64,000 nt of DNA from an uncultured Opitutales bacterium. Lineage in GTDB: Bacteria; Verrucomicrobiota; Verrucomicrobiia; Opitutales; Coraliomargaritaceae. The stretch spans positions 62,001-126,000 of the forward strand of contig CALKBZ010000006.1 of NCBI GenBank assembly GCA_937775295.1. Reading direction: 5' to 3'. The notes beneath the pieces were generated by a model, which was not told the origin of the DNA, did not search any database, and was given only the letters and a program-made list of their open reading frames with translations. Positions 35,675 through 48,641 of the stretch are shown one piece after another. Every line of letters begins with the position of its first letter. The first letter of the stretch is position 1. The position numbers and the translations under genes were made by a program.

Positions 35675-37489
35675 TTAATCGCTGCCGAAGCGGCGTTCCC
35701 ATTCGTTCCAGCTGACTTCACTGAAGGTCGGTCTGCCGAACGGAGAGGTGTGTGGGGTATCGCAGCTAAGTAGGTCTTTGGCGAGTTGCTCGACGGCTTG
35801 ATCGGTCAACGAATCGCTGCGTCGGTAGCTGCCTTCGACAGCGAGGCGTGCGATGACATCCGAGTCGAGTGCGTTTGGTTTACGCATGCCGCCGCGTTGG
35901 CGAATCAAATCCACGAGATCACGGATGAAGGGCTCTGCCTGCTCGGGAGATAGCCATGTCGGCACTGCTTCGATACGGTAGAAATTGCGTCCGAATTCTT
36001 CGACTTGAAAGCCTTGCGCGTTCAACTGCTGTAGTTGTGATTTAAGTGCTGCAGATGCCAGTGGCTCGAATTCGATCGGATGCGGGATCAGTAAGCGTTG
36101 GCTGGTAGCTTTGTCGTTTTTGAATTCTTTGCTGATGCGTTCAAAGCGCACGCGTTGATCGGCGTGGCGAAGGTGTAACATTACTAGTCCGCGGGGGGTG
36201 TCGAATAGCGCATAGCGCTTCTTTAATACAATAATCAAACGCCAGTCGGGAGTCGTTTGGGGTGTTGCAGGCGATGGACTTACATCGAGTGTCGGGGCAA
36301 CTGCTTGCGGTGCAGTGCCAATCGCGTTTGTATGAGTCGCTTTGCTGACTGCAGGGTAGATCGGTGAGCTTGGGAGGATAGCGACTTTCGGCTTTTCGAT
36401 GCCTGGTACTTTGGCTGCGAGGGAGGCAGGCGTCTCGATTTTCACGTCAGCCGCGAGCGGAATTTGCGTCACTGCTTGCGCGATATTATCGGCCCGACTA
36501 GCGGCCAGAGTCTCGGTTATTGCATTCAGTACGAAGCGGCGAATGGCCCCGTCGTCGCGGAAGCGCACCTCACGCTTGGCAGGATGGACATTGACATCCA
36601 CTTCTTGCGGTTGAATTTCGAGAAATAGAAATGCGGGCGGATAACGGCCTTTTTGAATGCGGCCATGATAGGCGTCGAGCACGGCTAGACTCAGCGTGCG
36701 ACTATCTACTGGGCGGCGATTGACCAGTGTCACAAGTTCGCGACGGGTTGATCGTCCCACTCCTGGCTTTGCAGTAAGTCCTCTCAAGCGGAAGCCAGTC
36801 TTCGGATCACTGACATCGACGGGGATCAAATCATCCGCAAGGTTGCGGCCCCAGATTTCGGCGATACGGTCGCGCAGGTTTTCGCAGGCGGGTGACTGAA
36901 ATACTGTGCGCCCATTTTCCAGCACACGGAAAGCGACATTCGGATGTGCCACTGCGAACAGGCGACAATTATATGTGATATGAGCAGTTTCGGTGGGATC
37001 AGTCTTTAGGAACTTACGCCGCGCGGGCACAGAATTAAACAGATGTGCGACTTCGATCACGGTACCAACCGGCATGCCGCAGTCTTTCTTCTCAATCATT
37101 TTGCCGCCGTTGATGAAGATCTCGGTGCCGTGCTCCCATTCTTTTGAACGGGTGCGCAGGGTAAATTTGGAGACCGAAGCGATGGATGGTAGCGCTTCGC
37201 CACGAAAGCCGAAGCTACACACCTCGTTGAGGTCGGCAGCTTCGCGGATCTTACTTGTCGCGTGGCGCTCTAGGCAGAGCAGTGACTCGTCTGGTGACAT
37301 GCCCTTACCGTTGTCCGTAATGCGGATGTAGGACTTACCGCCGTTGCGGAACTCGACCTCGATCTGAGTCGCGCCAGCATCGAGACTATTTTCGACTAGT
37401 TCTTTGACCACTGCGACTGGGCGCTCAATCACCTCGCCTGCGGCGATTTGGTTGGCGACTCGATCGGATAGTATGTGGATTGAAGACAT
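35675..37489 (-). CDS. mutL: DNA mismatch repair protein MutL
   Basis: A 604-residue GHKL ATPase that links mismatch recognition by MutS to strand removal. The start is ATG 37489 ([20 protein letters not shown]); the frame is open to 37543 but the family N-terminus begins here. ATP-lid motifs [16 protein letters not shown] and [10 protein letters not shown] are present, and the transducer domain has [10 protein letters not shown] and [15 protein letters not shown] Pro/Ala/Thr-rich linker leads to the C-terminal dimer domain ending in [17 protein letters not shown]. The endonuclease motif DQHAxxExxxxE is not seen; the matching region reads [13 protein letters not shown]. Confidence 0.95.
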   Translation of the reverse strand: MSSIHILSDRVANQIAAGEVIERPVAVVKELVENSLDAGATQIEVEFRNGGKSYIRITDNGKGMSPDESLLCLERHATSKIREAADLNEVCSFGFRGEALPSIASVSKFTLRTRSKEWEHGTEIFINGGKMIEKKDCGMPVGTVIEVAHLFNSVPARRKFLKTDPTETAHITYNCRLFAVAHPNVAFRVLENGRTVFQSPACENLRDRIAEIWGRNLADDLIPVDVSDPKTGFRLRGLTAKPGVGRSTRRELVTLVNRRPVDSRTLSLAVLDAYHGRIQKGRYPPAFLFLEIQPQEVDVNVHPAKREVRFRDDGAIRRFVLNAITETLAASRADNIAQAVTQIPLAADVKIETPASLAAKVPGIEKPKVAILPSSPIYPAVSKATHTNAIGTAPQAVAPTLDVSPSPATPQTTPDWRLIIVLKKRYALFDTPRGLVMLHLRHADQRVRFERISKEFKNDKATSQRLLIPHPIEFEPLASAALKSQLQQLNAQGFQVEEFGRNFYRIEAVPTWLSPEQAEPFIRDLVDLIRQRGGMRKPNALDSDVIARLAVEGSYRRSDSLTDQAVEQLAKDLLSCDTPHTSPFGRPTFSEVSWNEWERRFGSD

Positions 37490-37648
37490 GTTGAATGCAA
37501 TAATCTGTATTGTGTGAAGCAGGACCGCCACGCTGCAAAACAATTTATTTATAAACGAGTTTACTTAACTCGCGTCTCGCATAATTTCGAGATCTATACC
37601 ATGCGTGGGTGACCCGCTCAACTTTTTAAACGTTTTATAATAAGCCAG

Positions 37649-39658
37649 ATGCAAAATCGCCTCTCTAAAGAGAACAGTCTCTATCTCAAGCAACATGCCG
37701 AAAATCCAGTCGATTGGTATCCCTGGGGCAAAGAGGCCTTGGCTGCCGCGGAAGCGTCGGGCAAGCCGTTGCTGGTTTCGATCGGCTACTCTGCCTGCCA
37801 CTGGTGCCACGTGATGGCACATGAAAGTTTCGAGAGTGATTACATTGCGAAGTTGATGAATCAGCACTTCATTTGTGTGAAGGTAGACCGCGAGGAGCGC
37901 CCCGACGTCGATCAAGTTTACATGGAAGCGGTGCAGATGCTTCAGCAATCCGGCGGCTGGCCCTTAAATGTTTTTTGCCTGCCGGATGGCCGCCCGTTTT
38001 TTGGTGGCACTTATTTCCCACCCGAAGATCGCGGGCAAGGCTTGATTCCATGGCCGCAAGTGTTGATGCGTATCTCTGATCACTACAAGCGCTCCCGAGC
38101 CGAGCTAGAAGAGAATGCGGATGCGATTCAGAAAAATATTATGGCTTCGACCATGGCTGCCAGCACTGGCGGGTGGGATAATTCATTTTTGATTGAGGCA
38201 GCCAATGGGATTTGCGGCACGCACGACGATCAATATGGCGGGTTCGGTGGCGCACCGAAATTCCCACCTTCGATGACTTTGAATTTTCTACGTGCGCTCC
38301 GCCGTAGCGCGGCAGTCGATGCAGAGCCAGCGCTCGGCGAGCGTATCGATTCCGTTTGTCACACGACGCTGCGTGCGATGGCGCATGGTGGATTATTTGA
38401 TCAGTTCGGTGGCGGATTTGCTCGTTATAGCGTCGATCCGCATTGGTTGATTCCGCATTTCGAGAAGATGCTTTATGATAATGCATTGCTGATCGATGCC
38501 TACACCCGCGGCTGGTTGGATAATCAAGATCCGCTTTACGCTGCAGTCGTCGAAGAGACGATTGGCTGGTTGGAACGAGAAATGAGCGCGGATGGCGGGG
38601 GCTTCTATGCTGCGCTCGATGCGGATAGCGATGGCGAAGAAGGGCGCTACTATGTGTGGACACCCGAAGAAATCGATTCGGTGCTTGGGCCGACTGAAGA
38701 GGCTCGCGAAATCCGTTTGGCTTATAACATCACCGCCGAGGGGAACTTTGAGCATGGCAGTTCGAACCCCGCGTTGGTGGATGCTGATATCGGTGTGCGT
38801 GACAAACTCGCAGCAGCTCGTACGAAATTGTTGGCGTATCGCGAAGCCAATCGTGTGCGTCCCGGCAAAGATACCAAGATCAACACCGCGTGGAATTGTA
38901 TGTTGATCCGATCGGTCGCAGATGCCGGATTTTATTTCAAACGTCCGGAGTGGCTGCAGTGCGCGCGCAAAGCTGCTGATTTTATTTGGGAAGAACTCAC
39001 CGAACAGCAAGGCGGCGACCTGCGCTTGAAGGCTGTTTATTATCAAGGTTCTGGTGCACAGGTCGATGGCTTTTTACATGATTATGCACTGGCAGCAGAG
39101 GCCTTCTTGGCGATCGCGTCGAAGATTGATGTTCTAGAAGCGGGGGCATCCGCTAGGTATCAGGCGCGTGCACAAGCCTGTGTCGATAGCGCGCTGCGCT
39201 ATTTTGAGGATCCACACGCGATCGGGTGTTTTTTTACTGCGGAAGACACCGAGACACCTGTTGCGCGTCGCAAGGAGTGGTTCGATAATGCCACCCCTTC
39301 GGGTAACGCTGCCTTGCTGCACGCGCTGTCTGGGCTCTACGCACTCACCGGGGAAGGCCGTTACGACAGCGCACTGCGCGCTACGCTGCCTGCCTTTGCT
39401 GATTATGCACAGAAAGTCGCCGCCGGAGTCGCTCATGCACTGGAAGCGGTAACCACGCACGCCATCGGCATCGCCGTCATTAAAGTGCGTGCAGGTGTCT
39501 CGCTTGAAGACTTGCAAGTCGCACTCGCAGCCGCGCCCTGGCGCCGAGTTTTCATTCAGACCACGACTGACGAGCAATCCGCTGATTATCAGGTCTGTAT
39601 CGGCACGCAATGTCTGTCACCCACCAACGTGCTGTCTGAAGTTGTGGAGGTGCTGTAG
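37649..39658 (+). CDS. YyaL / DUF255 thioredoxin-domain protein (spermatogenesis-associated 20-like)
   Basis: A 669-residue cytoplasmic protein. The N-terminal thioredoxin-like DUF255 domain has the hallmark NPVDWYPWG and [16 protein letters not shown] (CxxC at residues about 50-53) plus [14 protein letters not shown] and [19 protein letters not shown]. The remainder is an alpha/alpha-toroid glycosidase-like domain ([32 protein letters not shown]). The family is widespread, with a poorly known function; a redox or sugar-related role has been proposed from the domains. The start ATG 37649 has no clear Shine-Dalgarno sequence. It is divergent from mutL. Confidence 0.94.
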   Translation: MQNRLSKENSLYLKQHAENPVDWYPWGKEALAAAEASGKPLLVSIGYSACHWCHVMAHESFESDYIAKLMNQHFICVKVDREERPDVDQVYMEAVQMLQQSGGWPLNVFCLPDGRPFFGGTYFPPEDRGQGLIPWPQVLMRISDHYKRSRAELEENADAIQKNIMASTMAASTGGWDNSFLIEAANGICGTHDDQYGGFGGAPKFPPSMTLNFLRALRRSAAVDAEPALGERIDSVCHTTLRAMAHGGLFDQFGGGFARYSVDPHWLIPHFEKMLYDNALLIDAYTRGWLDNQDPLYAAVVEETIGWLEREMSADGGGFYAALDADSDGEEGRYYVWTPEEIDSVLGPTEEAREIRLAYNITAEGNFEHGSSNPALVDADIGVRDKLAAARTKLLAYREANRVRPGKDTKINTAWNCMLIRSVADAGFYFKRPEWLQCARKAADFIWEELTEQQGGDLRLKAVYYQGSGAQVDGFLHDYALAAEAFLAIASKIDVLEAGASARYQARAQACVDSALRYFEDPHAIGCFFTAEDTETPVARRKEWFDNATPSGNAALLHALSGLYALTGEGRYDSALRATLPAFADYAQKVAAGVAHALEAVTTHAIGIAVIKVRAGVSLEDLQVALAAAPWRRVFIQTTTDEQSADYQVCIGTQCLSPTNVLSEVVEVL

Positions 39659-40079
39659 GGAGAACCGCTTGAGTGTCGCCGGGTCCTGCCCTTGGTGTTC
39701 GGGAATTGCGCTGCAGATCCTCAGGGCACACTGGTCCTGTGTGTAGTTTTATTAGTGATGTACCCTGAGAGAACAGGACATGAGATTCTCTTAGAAAAAG
39801 AATCAAATCATAAAAATGCAACGCTACACGACCGAGTTTAAAAACGAGGCAGTAAAGATGAATAATCGGCATATAATATAATAGATGAAGCGGTTGGCGA
39901 ATTGAGCGGCAGCCGGGCCCGATCAGCGAGTGACGCCGACAGGCGGTCTAAGAGTGAATCCGCCGGCGGATGAATAGACTGATGCGGTGGAGCTGCCGCA
40001 GAGGGCTAGCAGAGCGACTCCGTCCTTCGTTTGACCAGGGGGAGATACCGTCGTTGTGGTACCTTCGCATTGAATTTCT
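39659..40079. other. Intergenic island with IS3-family debris
   Basis: About 420 bp between convergent genes. It contains a possible insertion-sequence end (TGTACCCTGAGAGAACAGGA at about 39758) followed 60 bp later by a truncated IS3 OrfA start. The rest shows no coding frame. Confidence 0.6.
39816..39881 (+). pseudogene. N-terminal remnant of an IS3-family transposase OrfA
   Basis: The 21 codons MQRYTTEFKNEAVKM... match the start of IS3-type OrfA helix-turn-helix proteins (typically YTxEFKxEAV). The frame then runs into unrelated sequence and a TAA. Nothing of OrfB is visible, so this is a small abandoned end of an insertion sequence. Confidence 0.65.
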
Positions 40080-41174
40080 TCACTGGGCAGTTGTACTCGG
40101 CTGATTTGTATCGGTCGAATGGCTGCTGTGCAGCTCGATCATCGGTAATTCCCAGAGGGGTTCGGTTTGATCGGTAATGGTAAAGATGGTGGCCCATTCA
40201 CGCGTCAAACTGCCGAGTGTTTTGAGGGCTGCGTCGCTCCAGCCCTGCTCGGTGATTTCGCGCACTAAGTAGCTGGCGCCCCCTTGCGGAGGCCGTGTGA
40301 CAAAATAGTATTTTGTAGTTTTCCCATTGGGGCTCGCGGGGATGAGGACACCAGGATTTCGCCGAAAGGCCAGCTCAAGTATTTTCCGTCCATCACGGCG
40401 TGCCGTATCGACCGCAAAGTGTTTGTCATTGCGTGTGTCACGGCGACTGCACCAGACGAGCTCGAAGGATTGCTCTGACTGCTGCAGCTGGTTGGCTAAG
40501 GTGAGAAAGTCGCCGTCGTAGCGTGGCACACTTTGTTGAATCTGAGTGACAAAGTCGGCTGATGCGGGGGGGGCAATACGTGGCGGATCGAAGACCACGA
40601 TGCCATAGCCATGGAGGGCGACAACGTTGTAGTCTTTCTTGAATTGATTGCCCCACGGATTATAAAAGAGCATTTCTTGGCGTCGATCATCGTAGCCGAC
40701 GATAACACAGCCATGCCCCATGCTGCCAAATACACTTGGGCGAAAGGAAATATAGATGGGGCCGGTCTTGACTAAAGCGTTTCGTATGACGGGTAAAATC
40801 TTGGCATTGAATTCTGCTTCGCCCTCCCACAGCAGAGTGCGTCCGTCAAAGCCGATTTTGCCCATGGCGAGGGACATATCGCTGGGATAAGTGCCTTCGT
40901 TTGAGATGGATGCTTTGGAGGAGAGCTGTGCGATTTGATCCTGGTCAGTTTTGACGGCGTGGAAGCCTGCAATCATTGCAGCAGAGGCAGGCACGCAGAA
41001 ATTTCCTTTTTGCGTGACCATTGGCACTCGTTTGCATTCAAATTTTATTGGCAGCGGCGGTATGGCCATTGCCGGTGCTTCACCTGCAGAGAGGATCGAA
41101 CTGAGCGCAACGATTAGACCGACACCGACAACGTGGAACGGTCGGCATCGCATTCCGAATCCGGTAGTGCTCAT
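40080..41174 (-). CDS. C39-like (papain-fold) peptidase-domain exported protein
   Basis: A 364-residue protein starting at ATG 41174, 7 bp after the TPR gene stop; the frame is open to 41372 but that part overlaps the TPR gene. A signal-like segment (residues 13-31, FHVVGVGLIVALSSILSAG) is followed by a C39-type cysteine peptidase domain: Cys60 in KGNFCVPASAAM, His154 in GSMGHGCVIVGYDD, and Asn172 in YNPWGN, in the order expected of the catalytic triad. The C-terminal half has no recognised domain. It may process a peptide or bind peptidoglycan-like material in the periplasm; the partner TPR gene suggests a complex. Confidence 0.8.
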   Translation of the reverse strand: MSTTGFGMRCRPFHVVGVGLIVALSSILSAGEAPAMAIPPLPIKFECKRVPMVTQKGNFCVPASAAMIAGFHAVKTDQDQIAQLSSKASISNEGTYPSDMSLAMGKIGFDGRTLLWEGEAEFNAKILPVIRNALVKTGPIYISFRPSVFGSMGHGCVIVGYDDRRQEMLFYNPWGNQFKKDYNVVALHGYGIVVFDPPRIAPPASADFVTQIQQSVPRYDGDFLTLANQLQQSEQSFELVWCSRRDTRNDKHFAVDTARRDGRKILELAFRRNPGVLIPASPNGKTTKYYFVTRPPQGGASYLVREITEQGWSDAALKTLGSLTREWATIFTITDQTEPLWELPMIELHSSHSTDTNQPSTTAQ

Positions 41175-41181
41175 TCCAATG

Positions 41182-42087
41182 CTAGCGGATGGCCGAAGCG
41201 ACGTTGTTTTGTAAATTGAGCGCGCGGGCGAGGGTATACTCAAATACCTGGGAATTGCCATTTTGACTGACCCATTGAAGATGCTGATCGGCAGCATCGG
41301 TTTCGCCGAGTAGGCGCAAGTAAAGCCCAATGTAAGTGTGTGCTTCGGTTTCTTCGGCGGAATTGGTGACAAAACTGATGAGATCGGCTTCGCCTATTTT
41401 CTCGCTTAAATAATCAATCACTGGCGCGGGCCATTGATTGACTGGCTTATTTTTGTTGGCGTATGCGAGTGTGCGTAGGGCGTTTTGGGCATCGCCTGAT
41501 TCATGGTACGAGAAGTAGGCAATTAGCAGTGGATATGTGGAAGTCTCACCCTTGCGACTATACATGAGCGAAGCTTTTTTTGCGGACTCAGCTGCGTCGA
41601 TAAATTCGCCACGGCACATCTGTGTCCATGCCAATGATTCGTAAAAGAATCCATTTACTGGCTGATCGACAGTAGCCATTTGAAATGAGGTGAGTGCGGT
41701 GTCGAAGTCCTCTAAGTTAAAGGCGGCGAGCCCGCGCCCATTCCATGCGAACGCGTGTTGTGGATAGTGCTCCACAATCACATCGTAAGAAGTGAAGGCT
41801 TCCTGGTGGCGCTCTTGCTTGGCAAAGATCATGGCTTGCCCGAGTCGTGCAGAGAGATTCTTGGCGTCAACCTGAAGCGCTTGCTCAAATGCGATCAATG
41901 CTTTTGCAGGCTGTCCGCCTTCGAGCTGCGCATAGCCTTCAGTGATCAGTGGGCTGGTACTGGGCACGAAATTCTGGTCTGTGTCCGCATTTACAAAAGG
42001 CTGTGCTAGAATTAAGCTAGTGACGACGAGAATGCCGACGAATTGACACTTTTGAGGGGAGGTAAATCTGTTGTCTGATAAACACAT
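41182..42087 (-). CDS. Exported tetratricopeptide-repeat protein
   Basis: A 301-residue protein with an N-terminal hydrophobic segment (FVGILVVTSLILAQPFVNA) followed by at least three TPR units, for example EGYAQLEGGQPAKALIAFEQ, ARLGQAMIFAKQERHQEAF and WNGRGLAAFNLEDFDTALT. The repeats continue less regularly to the C-terminus. TPR proteins act as assembly scaffolds. The stop is 7 bp upstream of the C39-like peptidase start, so the two form an operon, and it probably binds or localises that peptidase. The 298 bp upstream hold no gene. Confidence 0.82.
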   Translation of the reverse strand: MCLSDNRFTSPQKCQFVGILVVTSLILAQPFVNADTDQNFVPSTSPLITEGYAQLEGGQPAKALIAFEQALQVDAKNLSARLGQAMIFAKQERHQEAFTSYDVIVEHYPQHAFAWNGRGLAAFNLEDFDTALTSFQMATVDQPVNGFFYESLAWTQMCRGEFIDAAESAKKASLMYSRKGETSTYPLLIAYFSYHESGDAQNALRTLAYANKNKPVNQWPAPVIDYLSEKIGEADLISFVTNSAEETEAHTYIGLYLRLLGETDAADQHLQWVSQNGNSQVFEYTLARALNLQNNVASAIR

Positions 42088-42385
42088 ATGTAAAAAAGGA
42101 TAACTTACATGATTGCGGGGACAATACCAATTTGTAGGCTATTTTATTGCGAAATAAGGGATGTATCCCGATCACTTCAAGCCCTCAGAGACGTACTTAG
42201 ACGATTTTGAGTCAGAGTAATTTATGAGTATTAGCCAGAAGAGCTTTGTGGGTAGTGGCCGTGACCGGTATTGATCCGAGTGCGCCGATCTTTGGCATGT
42301 GGATTGCTTTAATTTGAACCTTCACTTTCTTGTGTGAATGTGACACGTTTCACGTTTAATTTAATTACGCGGCAGACTAGAGTGC

Positions 42386-42664
42386 ATGAATTACGAACAA
42401 CCTAAGAATCCTTTACACGGCTATACGCTTGAGCAGATTGTTACCAGTCTCTCTGATTATTATGGATGGGAGGGCTTAGGCGGTCGCATCGAGGTCCGCT
42501 GCTTCAACGAAGATCCATCGGTCAAATCCAGCCTGAAGTTTCTACGTAGGACACCTTGGGCGCGTAAGAAGGTAGAGGATCTATTTATTTATACGATGGC
42601 GAAATACGGCACGACAGAGGGAGCAGGGGCGGATGAGCTTGAAAGTTCGCCGAAAAGCGAGTAG
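42386..42664 (+). CDS. VF530 family DNA-binding protein (DUF2132)
   Basis: A 92-residue protein carrying the whole VF530 domain: [20 protein letters not shown], then [20 protein letters not shown], then [11 protein letters not shown]. The fold is a small helical DNA-binding domain known from a Vibrio fischeri structure. A short acidic tail follows. The start is ATG 42386. It lies 62 bp upstream of prfB and may share a transcript. Confidence 0.9.
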   Translation: MNYEQPKNPLHGYTLEQIVTSLSDYYGWEGLGGRIEVRCFNEDPSVKSSLKFLRRTPWARKKVEDLFIYTMAKYGTTEGAGADELESSPKSE

Positions 42665-42726
42665 CGAATTGGTGGTTTGCGATTTTGTGCTTTAACTCTG
42701 TACGCTCTTGGTTCCTATCTTAACAG

Positions 42727-43888
42727 ATGAATTTGATTACTCCAGAACTGCGCTCGCAAATCCAAGAAGTGACCCGTCGTGCCGGCCACATTTGGAGGTA
42801 TCTTTGACGCTGATACCAAGACGACTCGTATCGCAGAGTTAGAGGATCTGATGGCAAACCCTGATTTCTGGGGCGACCAAACTGCTGCGCAAAAAGTAAT
42901 CGCCGAGGCGAATCGCCTGAAGGTTACAGTGAATCCGTCCAAAGCATTTCGTGCTGAACTCGGTGATCTTGCTGCAATGCTGGAACTCGTCGATGAGATG
43001 GCTGATGATCCCGATGCAGAATCGTATCAACAGGAGGTGCTAGATACGTTGGCACGCCTACAGCCTAAGCTCGATGAGCTGGAGTTGGCGTCGTTCTTGA
43101 GCGGCCCGAATGATGGCTGCAATGCTTTGCTCACGGTGCATGCTGGGGCGGGCGGCACGGAGTCGTGCGACTGGGCTGATATGCTCTTTCGCATGTATTC
43201 GCGCTGGGGCGAACAAGCGGGCTTTACTGTCGATGTGTTGGATCTTTCACCCGGGGAAGAAGCTGGCATCAGTGGAGCGACGATTCGTATTTCCGGTCCA
43301 AATGCGTTTGGTTATGCCAAGGCAGAGCGTGGAGTGCACCGGCTAGTGCGCATCAGCCCATTTGATTCCGCCTCCCGCCGTCATACTTCATTCTCTTCGG
43401 TCGATGTGATTGCCGAGTTGGAAGATGATGCCGATATTGTGGTCGATCCGTCGGATCTCCGCACAGATGTGTATCGTGCTAGTGGTAAGGGAGGTCAGCA
43501 CGTTAATAAGACGGAGTCTGCGGTGCGGCTCACTCACATTCCGTCTGGTATCGTGGTGACTTGTCAGAATGACCGTTCTCAAATCAAGAATAAGGCCTCT
43601 GCGATGCGCACCTTGAAATCCCGGCTGTATGAAAAACAGGAGGATGAGAAGCGCAGCGAAATCGAGAAATTCTATGGTGAAAAGGGCGACATTGCTTGGG
43701 GTAACCAGATCCGCTCGTATGTCTTTCAGCCGTATCAAATGATTAAGGATCTACGCACTGGCGTAGAGTCTGGTAATATTCAAGCGGTCATGGATGGTGC
43801 GCTGGATCCATTTATTCATGCGTGGTTGCGAGCAGGCGGTCCGACTTCGCGGGTATCAGCTGCAGAGCGAGAATTTGGCAATGAGTAA
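42727..43888 (+). CDS. prfB: Peptide chain release factor 2, with programmed +1 frameshift
   Basis: RF2 recognises UGA/UAA stop codons and triggers peptide release. Translation starts at ATG 42727 and reads 26 codons to an in-frame TGA at 42805-42807; the rest continues in the +1 frame from GAC at 42806. The second part has the SPF anticodon-like motif ([14 protein letters not shown]) and the GGQ catalytic motif ([15 protein letters not shown]). The product is 386 residues, slightly longer than E. coli RF2 (365). The frameshift makes RF2 level self-regulating: low RF2 lets ribosomes pause at TGA and shift. The stop overlaps the next gene by 8 bp. Confidence 0.97.
42794..42808 (+). promoter_or_regulatory. 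Programmed +1 ribosomal frameshift site of prfB
   Basis: The order is GGAGG (42794-42798, an internal Shine-Dalgarno), TATCTTTGAC: a slippery CTT codon at 42802-42804, then TGA followed by C. Slippage to TTT and reading of GAC joins the two frames. This is the canonical arrangement in bacterial prfB. Confidence 0.96.
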
Positions 43889-45317
43889 TTTAGACGACAG
43901 TGTGGCAGGCTTGAGCTTCGAGGCGGTGCAACAGACTTTTTCGGAGCAGAGCTTATTCGAAAATAAGAGTTGGCGCACCTCGCCGGTGGCGTTTCCGCTG
44001 GATGCGAAGCAGGTGGCTGAGATCGAATTGATCGGCCAAGCTTGCTACGATTTTTACCGTGCGCATGAGACATTGTATCTGCGTTCGGCGACGGATAAAA
44101 ATTTGCTGCGTAATCGTGAGTTGAAGGCGCCGTGGGTTGCTGAGTACCTCGATCGTGGCAAGCCAACAGCGCTGATTGAACATGCGCGCTCGAAGGCGCT
44201 GCGTGGCTCGACGCCGATGGTGGTGCGGCCAGACCTATTGATGACCGATAATGGTTTTGCGCTGACCGAGATGGACTCGGTGCCGGGTGGCATCGGGTTG
44301 ACGGCATTTTTGAATCGCCTCTATGCGGGCGTGCATGCGGATGCGTTAATCGGTTCGGGCGAGCAGAATATGGTCGAAGCCTTTTATCAGGCGCTGTGTA
44401 GTGCTGCGCCAAATGTAGTGGCGCCTTATATCGCAATTCTGGTTAGTGATGAGGCTGCGACCTATCGCCCAGAGATGGAATGGATCGCCGAGCAACTGCG
44501 AGCCAATGGGCGCCGTGTGTACGTGCATCATACCGACGATGTGATGCCGATGGGCGATACGATTTGTGTGCCGATGGATGGCGAGCCACAACAGGTGGAT
44601 GTGATTTATCGCTTCTGGGAGCTGTTTGACTTGGCGAATGTATTGATCGCCGAACATTTGGTAACAGCGGGGCGTGAGTCGCCACTGAGTCTGACGCCGC
44701 CGATGCGGCCTTTTCAGGAAGAGAAACTCAACTTGGCGCTGTTGCACCACCATATTCTCGAAGATTTCTGGAAAGAGAATTTATCGAAGGCCTCGTATCA
44801 GGTGCTCAAGCGGGTGATTCCGCAAACTTGGGTCATGGATCCGGTGGACTTGCCGCCGAATGCAGTACTCGACGCGCCACTGATTGGTGGTAAGCCGATG
44901 ACTCGCTGGTCGCAACTAGCCGATGCGAGCAAGAAGGAGCGTAATTTGATTATTAAGATTAGCGGGTTTCATGAGACTGCGTGGGGCGCACGCAGTGTGA
45001 CACTAGGCAGTGACTCGTCGAAGGCGGAATGGCAGGCTGCAATTCAACAAGCGGTGACAATGGCCGATACTTCGTTGCACATTTTGCAAACTTACGAAAA
45101 GCCGCGGCGTTTGTCGCATCCTGTCTATCGGGACGATGGCAGTATCTATCAGATGGAGGGTCGGGTGCGATTGTGCCCGTATTACTTCGTGGATAAAAAG
45201 GCGCAACGCGCTGAGTTGCACGGCGTGCTCGCCACTTTGTGCCCGGCGGATAAGAAAATCATCCATGGGATGAAAGACGCAGCTCTGCTGCCGTGCGTGC
45301 TCGCCGGCGGCGAGTGA
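43881..45317 (+). CDS. ATP-grasp-like protein of unknown function
   Basis: A 478-residue protein that starts at ATG 43881 ([11 protein letters not shown]), overlapping the prfB stop by 8 bp; the frame is open upstream only within prfB. I do not recognise a named family. The segment [20 protein letters not shown] followed by [11 protein letters not shown] resembles the ATP/metal region of circularly permuted ATP-grasp and glutathionylspermidine-synthase-like enzymes, and [19 protein letters not shown] resembles an ATP-binding strand. It has no signal peptide or membrane segment. A ligase joining a carboxylate to an amine would fit, but this is inference. A REPIN-like repeat follows 4 bp past the stop. 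Confidence 0.75.
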   Translation: MSNLDDSVAGLSFEAVQQTFSEQSLFENKSWRTSPVAFPLDAKQVAEIELIGQACYDFYRAHETLYLRSATDKNLLRNRELKAPWVAEYLDRGKPTALIEHARSKALRGSTPMVVRPDLLMTDNGFALTEMDSVPGGIGLTAFLNRLYAGVHADALIGSGEQNMVEAFYQALCSAAPNVVAPYIAILVSDEAATYRPEMEWIAEQLRANGRRVYVHHTDDVMPMGDTICVPMDGEPQQVDVIYRFWELFDLANVLIAEHLVTAGRESPLSLTPPMRPFQEEKLNLALLHHHILEDFWKENLSKASYQVLKRVIPQTWVMDPVDLPPNAVLDAPLIGGKPMTRWSQLADASKKERNLIIKISGFHETAWGARSVTLGSDSSKAEWQAAIQQAVTMADTSLHILQTYEKPRRLSHPVYRDDGSIYQMEGRVRLCPYYFVDKKAQRAELHGVLATLCPADKKIIHGMKDAALLPCVLAGGE

Positions 45318-45320
45318 GCT

Positions 45321-45400
45321 GGAGGGAAACGCTCCGTCGTTTCCATGTATTGATTGGACCGTCTGGGACTATCGGTAGCAACGACGGAGTGTTTCCCTCC
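45321..45400. repeat. Intergenic REPIN-like inverted repeat
   Basis: The arms GGAGGGAAACGCTCCGTCGT (from 45321) and ACGACGGAGTGTTTCCCTCC (to 45400) are inverted copies with one mismatch, separated by about 38 bases. It is the best-preserved member of the family also found twice in uvrA. It may also serve as a transcript end for the upstream gene. The remaining bases up to 45709 contain a small hairpin GCGGG-ATAAA-CCCGC (about 45412-45426) but no gene. Confidence 0.88.
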
Positions 45401-45709
45401 GCTATAATATCGCGGGATAAACCCGCTCGCTGCGTTGAAGCCTAGGGGCTGGTTGTATGCCATGCCCTCTGTGCTTCCGCTGAGGAAGCCCGAGGCGGTG
45501 TAAACTGTTGAACACGCACAATTTTATTTGCGCTTGTGTGGAATGCAGTGCTGCTGCCTATTTTGCTGGGGAATTTCGCAGAACTGGCGCTTTTTTTTGC
45601 TTTACCGCTTTCAACTGCTTCGGAAATAGTTACGTTTTTGACGTTTCCTTGGATCCGATTCAAGACTAGAGGAGATCTTTTTCGCCAATTTTACACAGAC
45701 ACACATATT

Positions 45710-48268
<2,559 letters not shown>

Positions 48269-48290
48269 GCTAAACTCATAGAGGGATTTG

Positions 48291-48342
48291 CCGGGGGCGG
48301 CGCGTACCATGCTTCTGTGGGACGCGCCGCGCCCGGTTTTTT
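48291..48342 (+). terminator. Rho-independent terminator of the glycogen phosphorylase gene
   Basis: A long GC-rich stem (CCGGG..CGGCGCGT with ACGCGCCGCGCCCGG) closes a loop of about 14 bases and ends in T6. It lies 22 bp past the stop. Confidence 0.88.
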
Positions 48343-48422
48343 GTGCTTGTTCGTTGGCTGTCGGGAGCGTGCTGGTGGGTTGTCTTAAACCAAATAAAGT
48401 GCTTTTTTTGATGTAGCCGACT

Positions 48423-48490
48423 CGCTCTGCCGAGACGTTTTTTTCGGTTTCCCGTATTTCACCATAAATACGGGAAACGACGGGAGAGCG
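48423..48490. repeat. 68-bp imperfect palindrome (possible miniature element)
   Basis: An inner perfect hairpin has arms TTTCCCGTATTT (48448-48459) and AAATACGGGAAA (48466-48477) with a six-base loop. Outer arms CGCTCTGCCG (48423-48432) and CGGGAGAGCG (48481-48490) also pair with one mismatch. Nested symmetry of this size suggests a miniature transposable element or a stable RNA hairpin. Between it and the next gene, the word GCACGAAGCG occurs twice (about 48540 and 48580); nothing else is supported in 48343-48641. Confidence 0.75.
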
Positions 48491-48641
48491 CCATTGCGAC
48501 TACCAACCTGTGGATTTATACCGTTGAGATCGTCTCGCTTGCACGAAGCGCCTGTGCCGGTGCTGGTTCGTTACGTCATGCACGAAGCGGTCTTCGAAGG
48601 GTTATCATCTAGAGCTTGCCGAACAGCAACGCCCCTACAAA

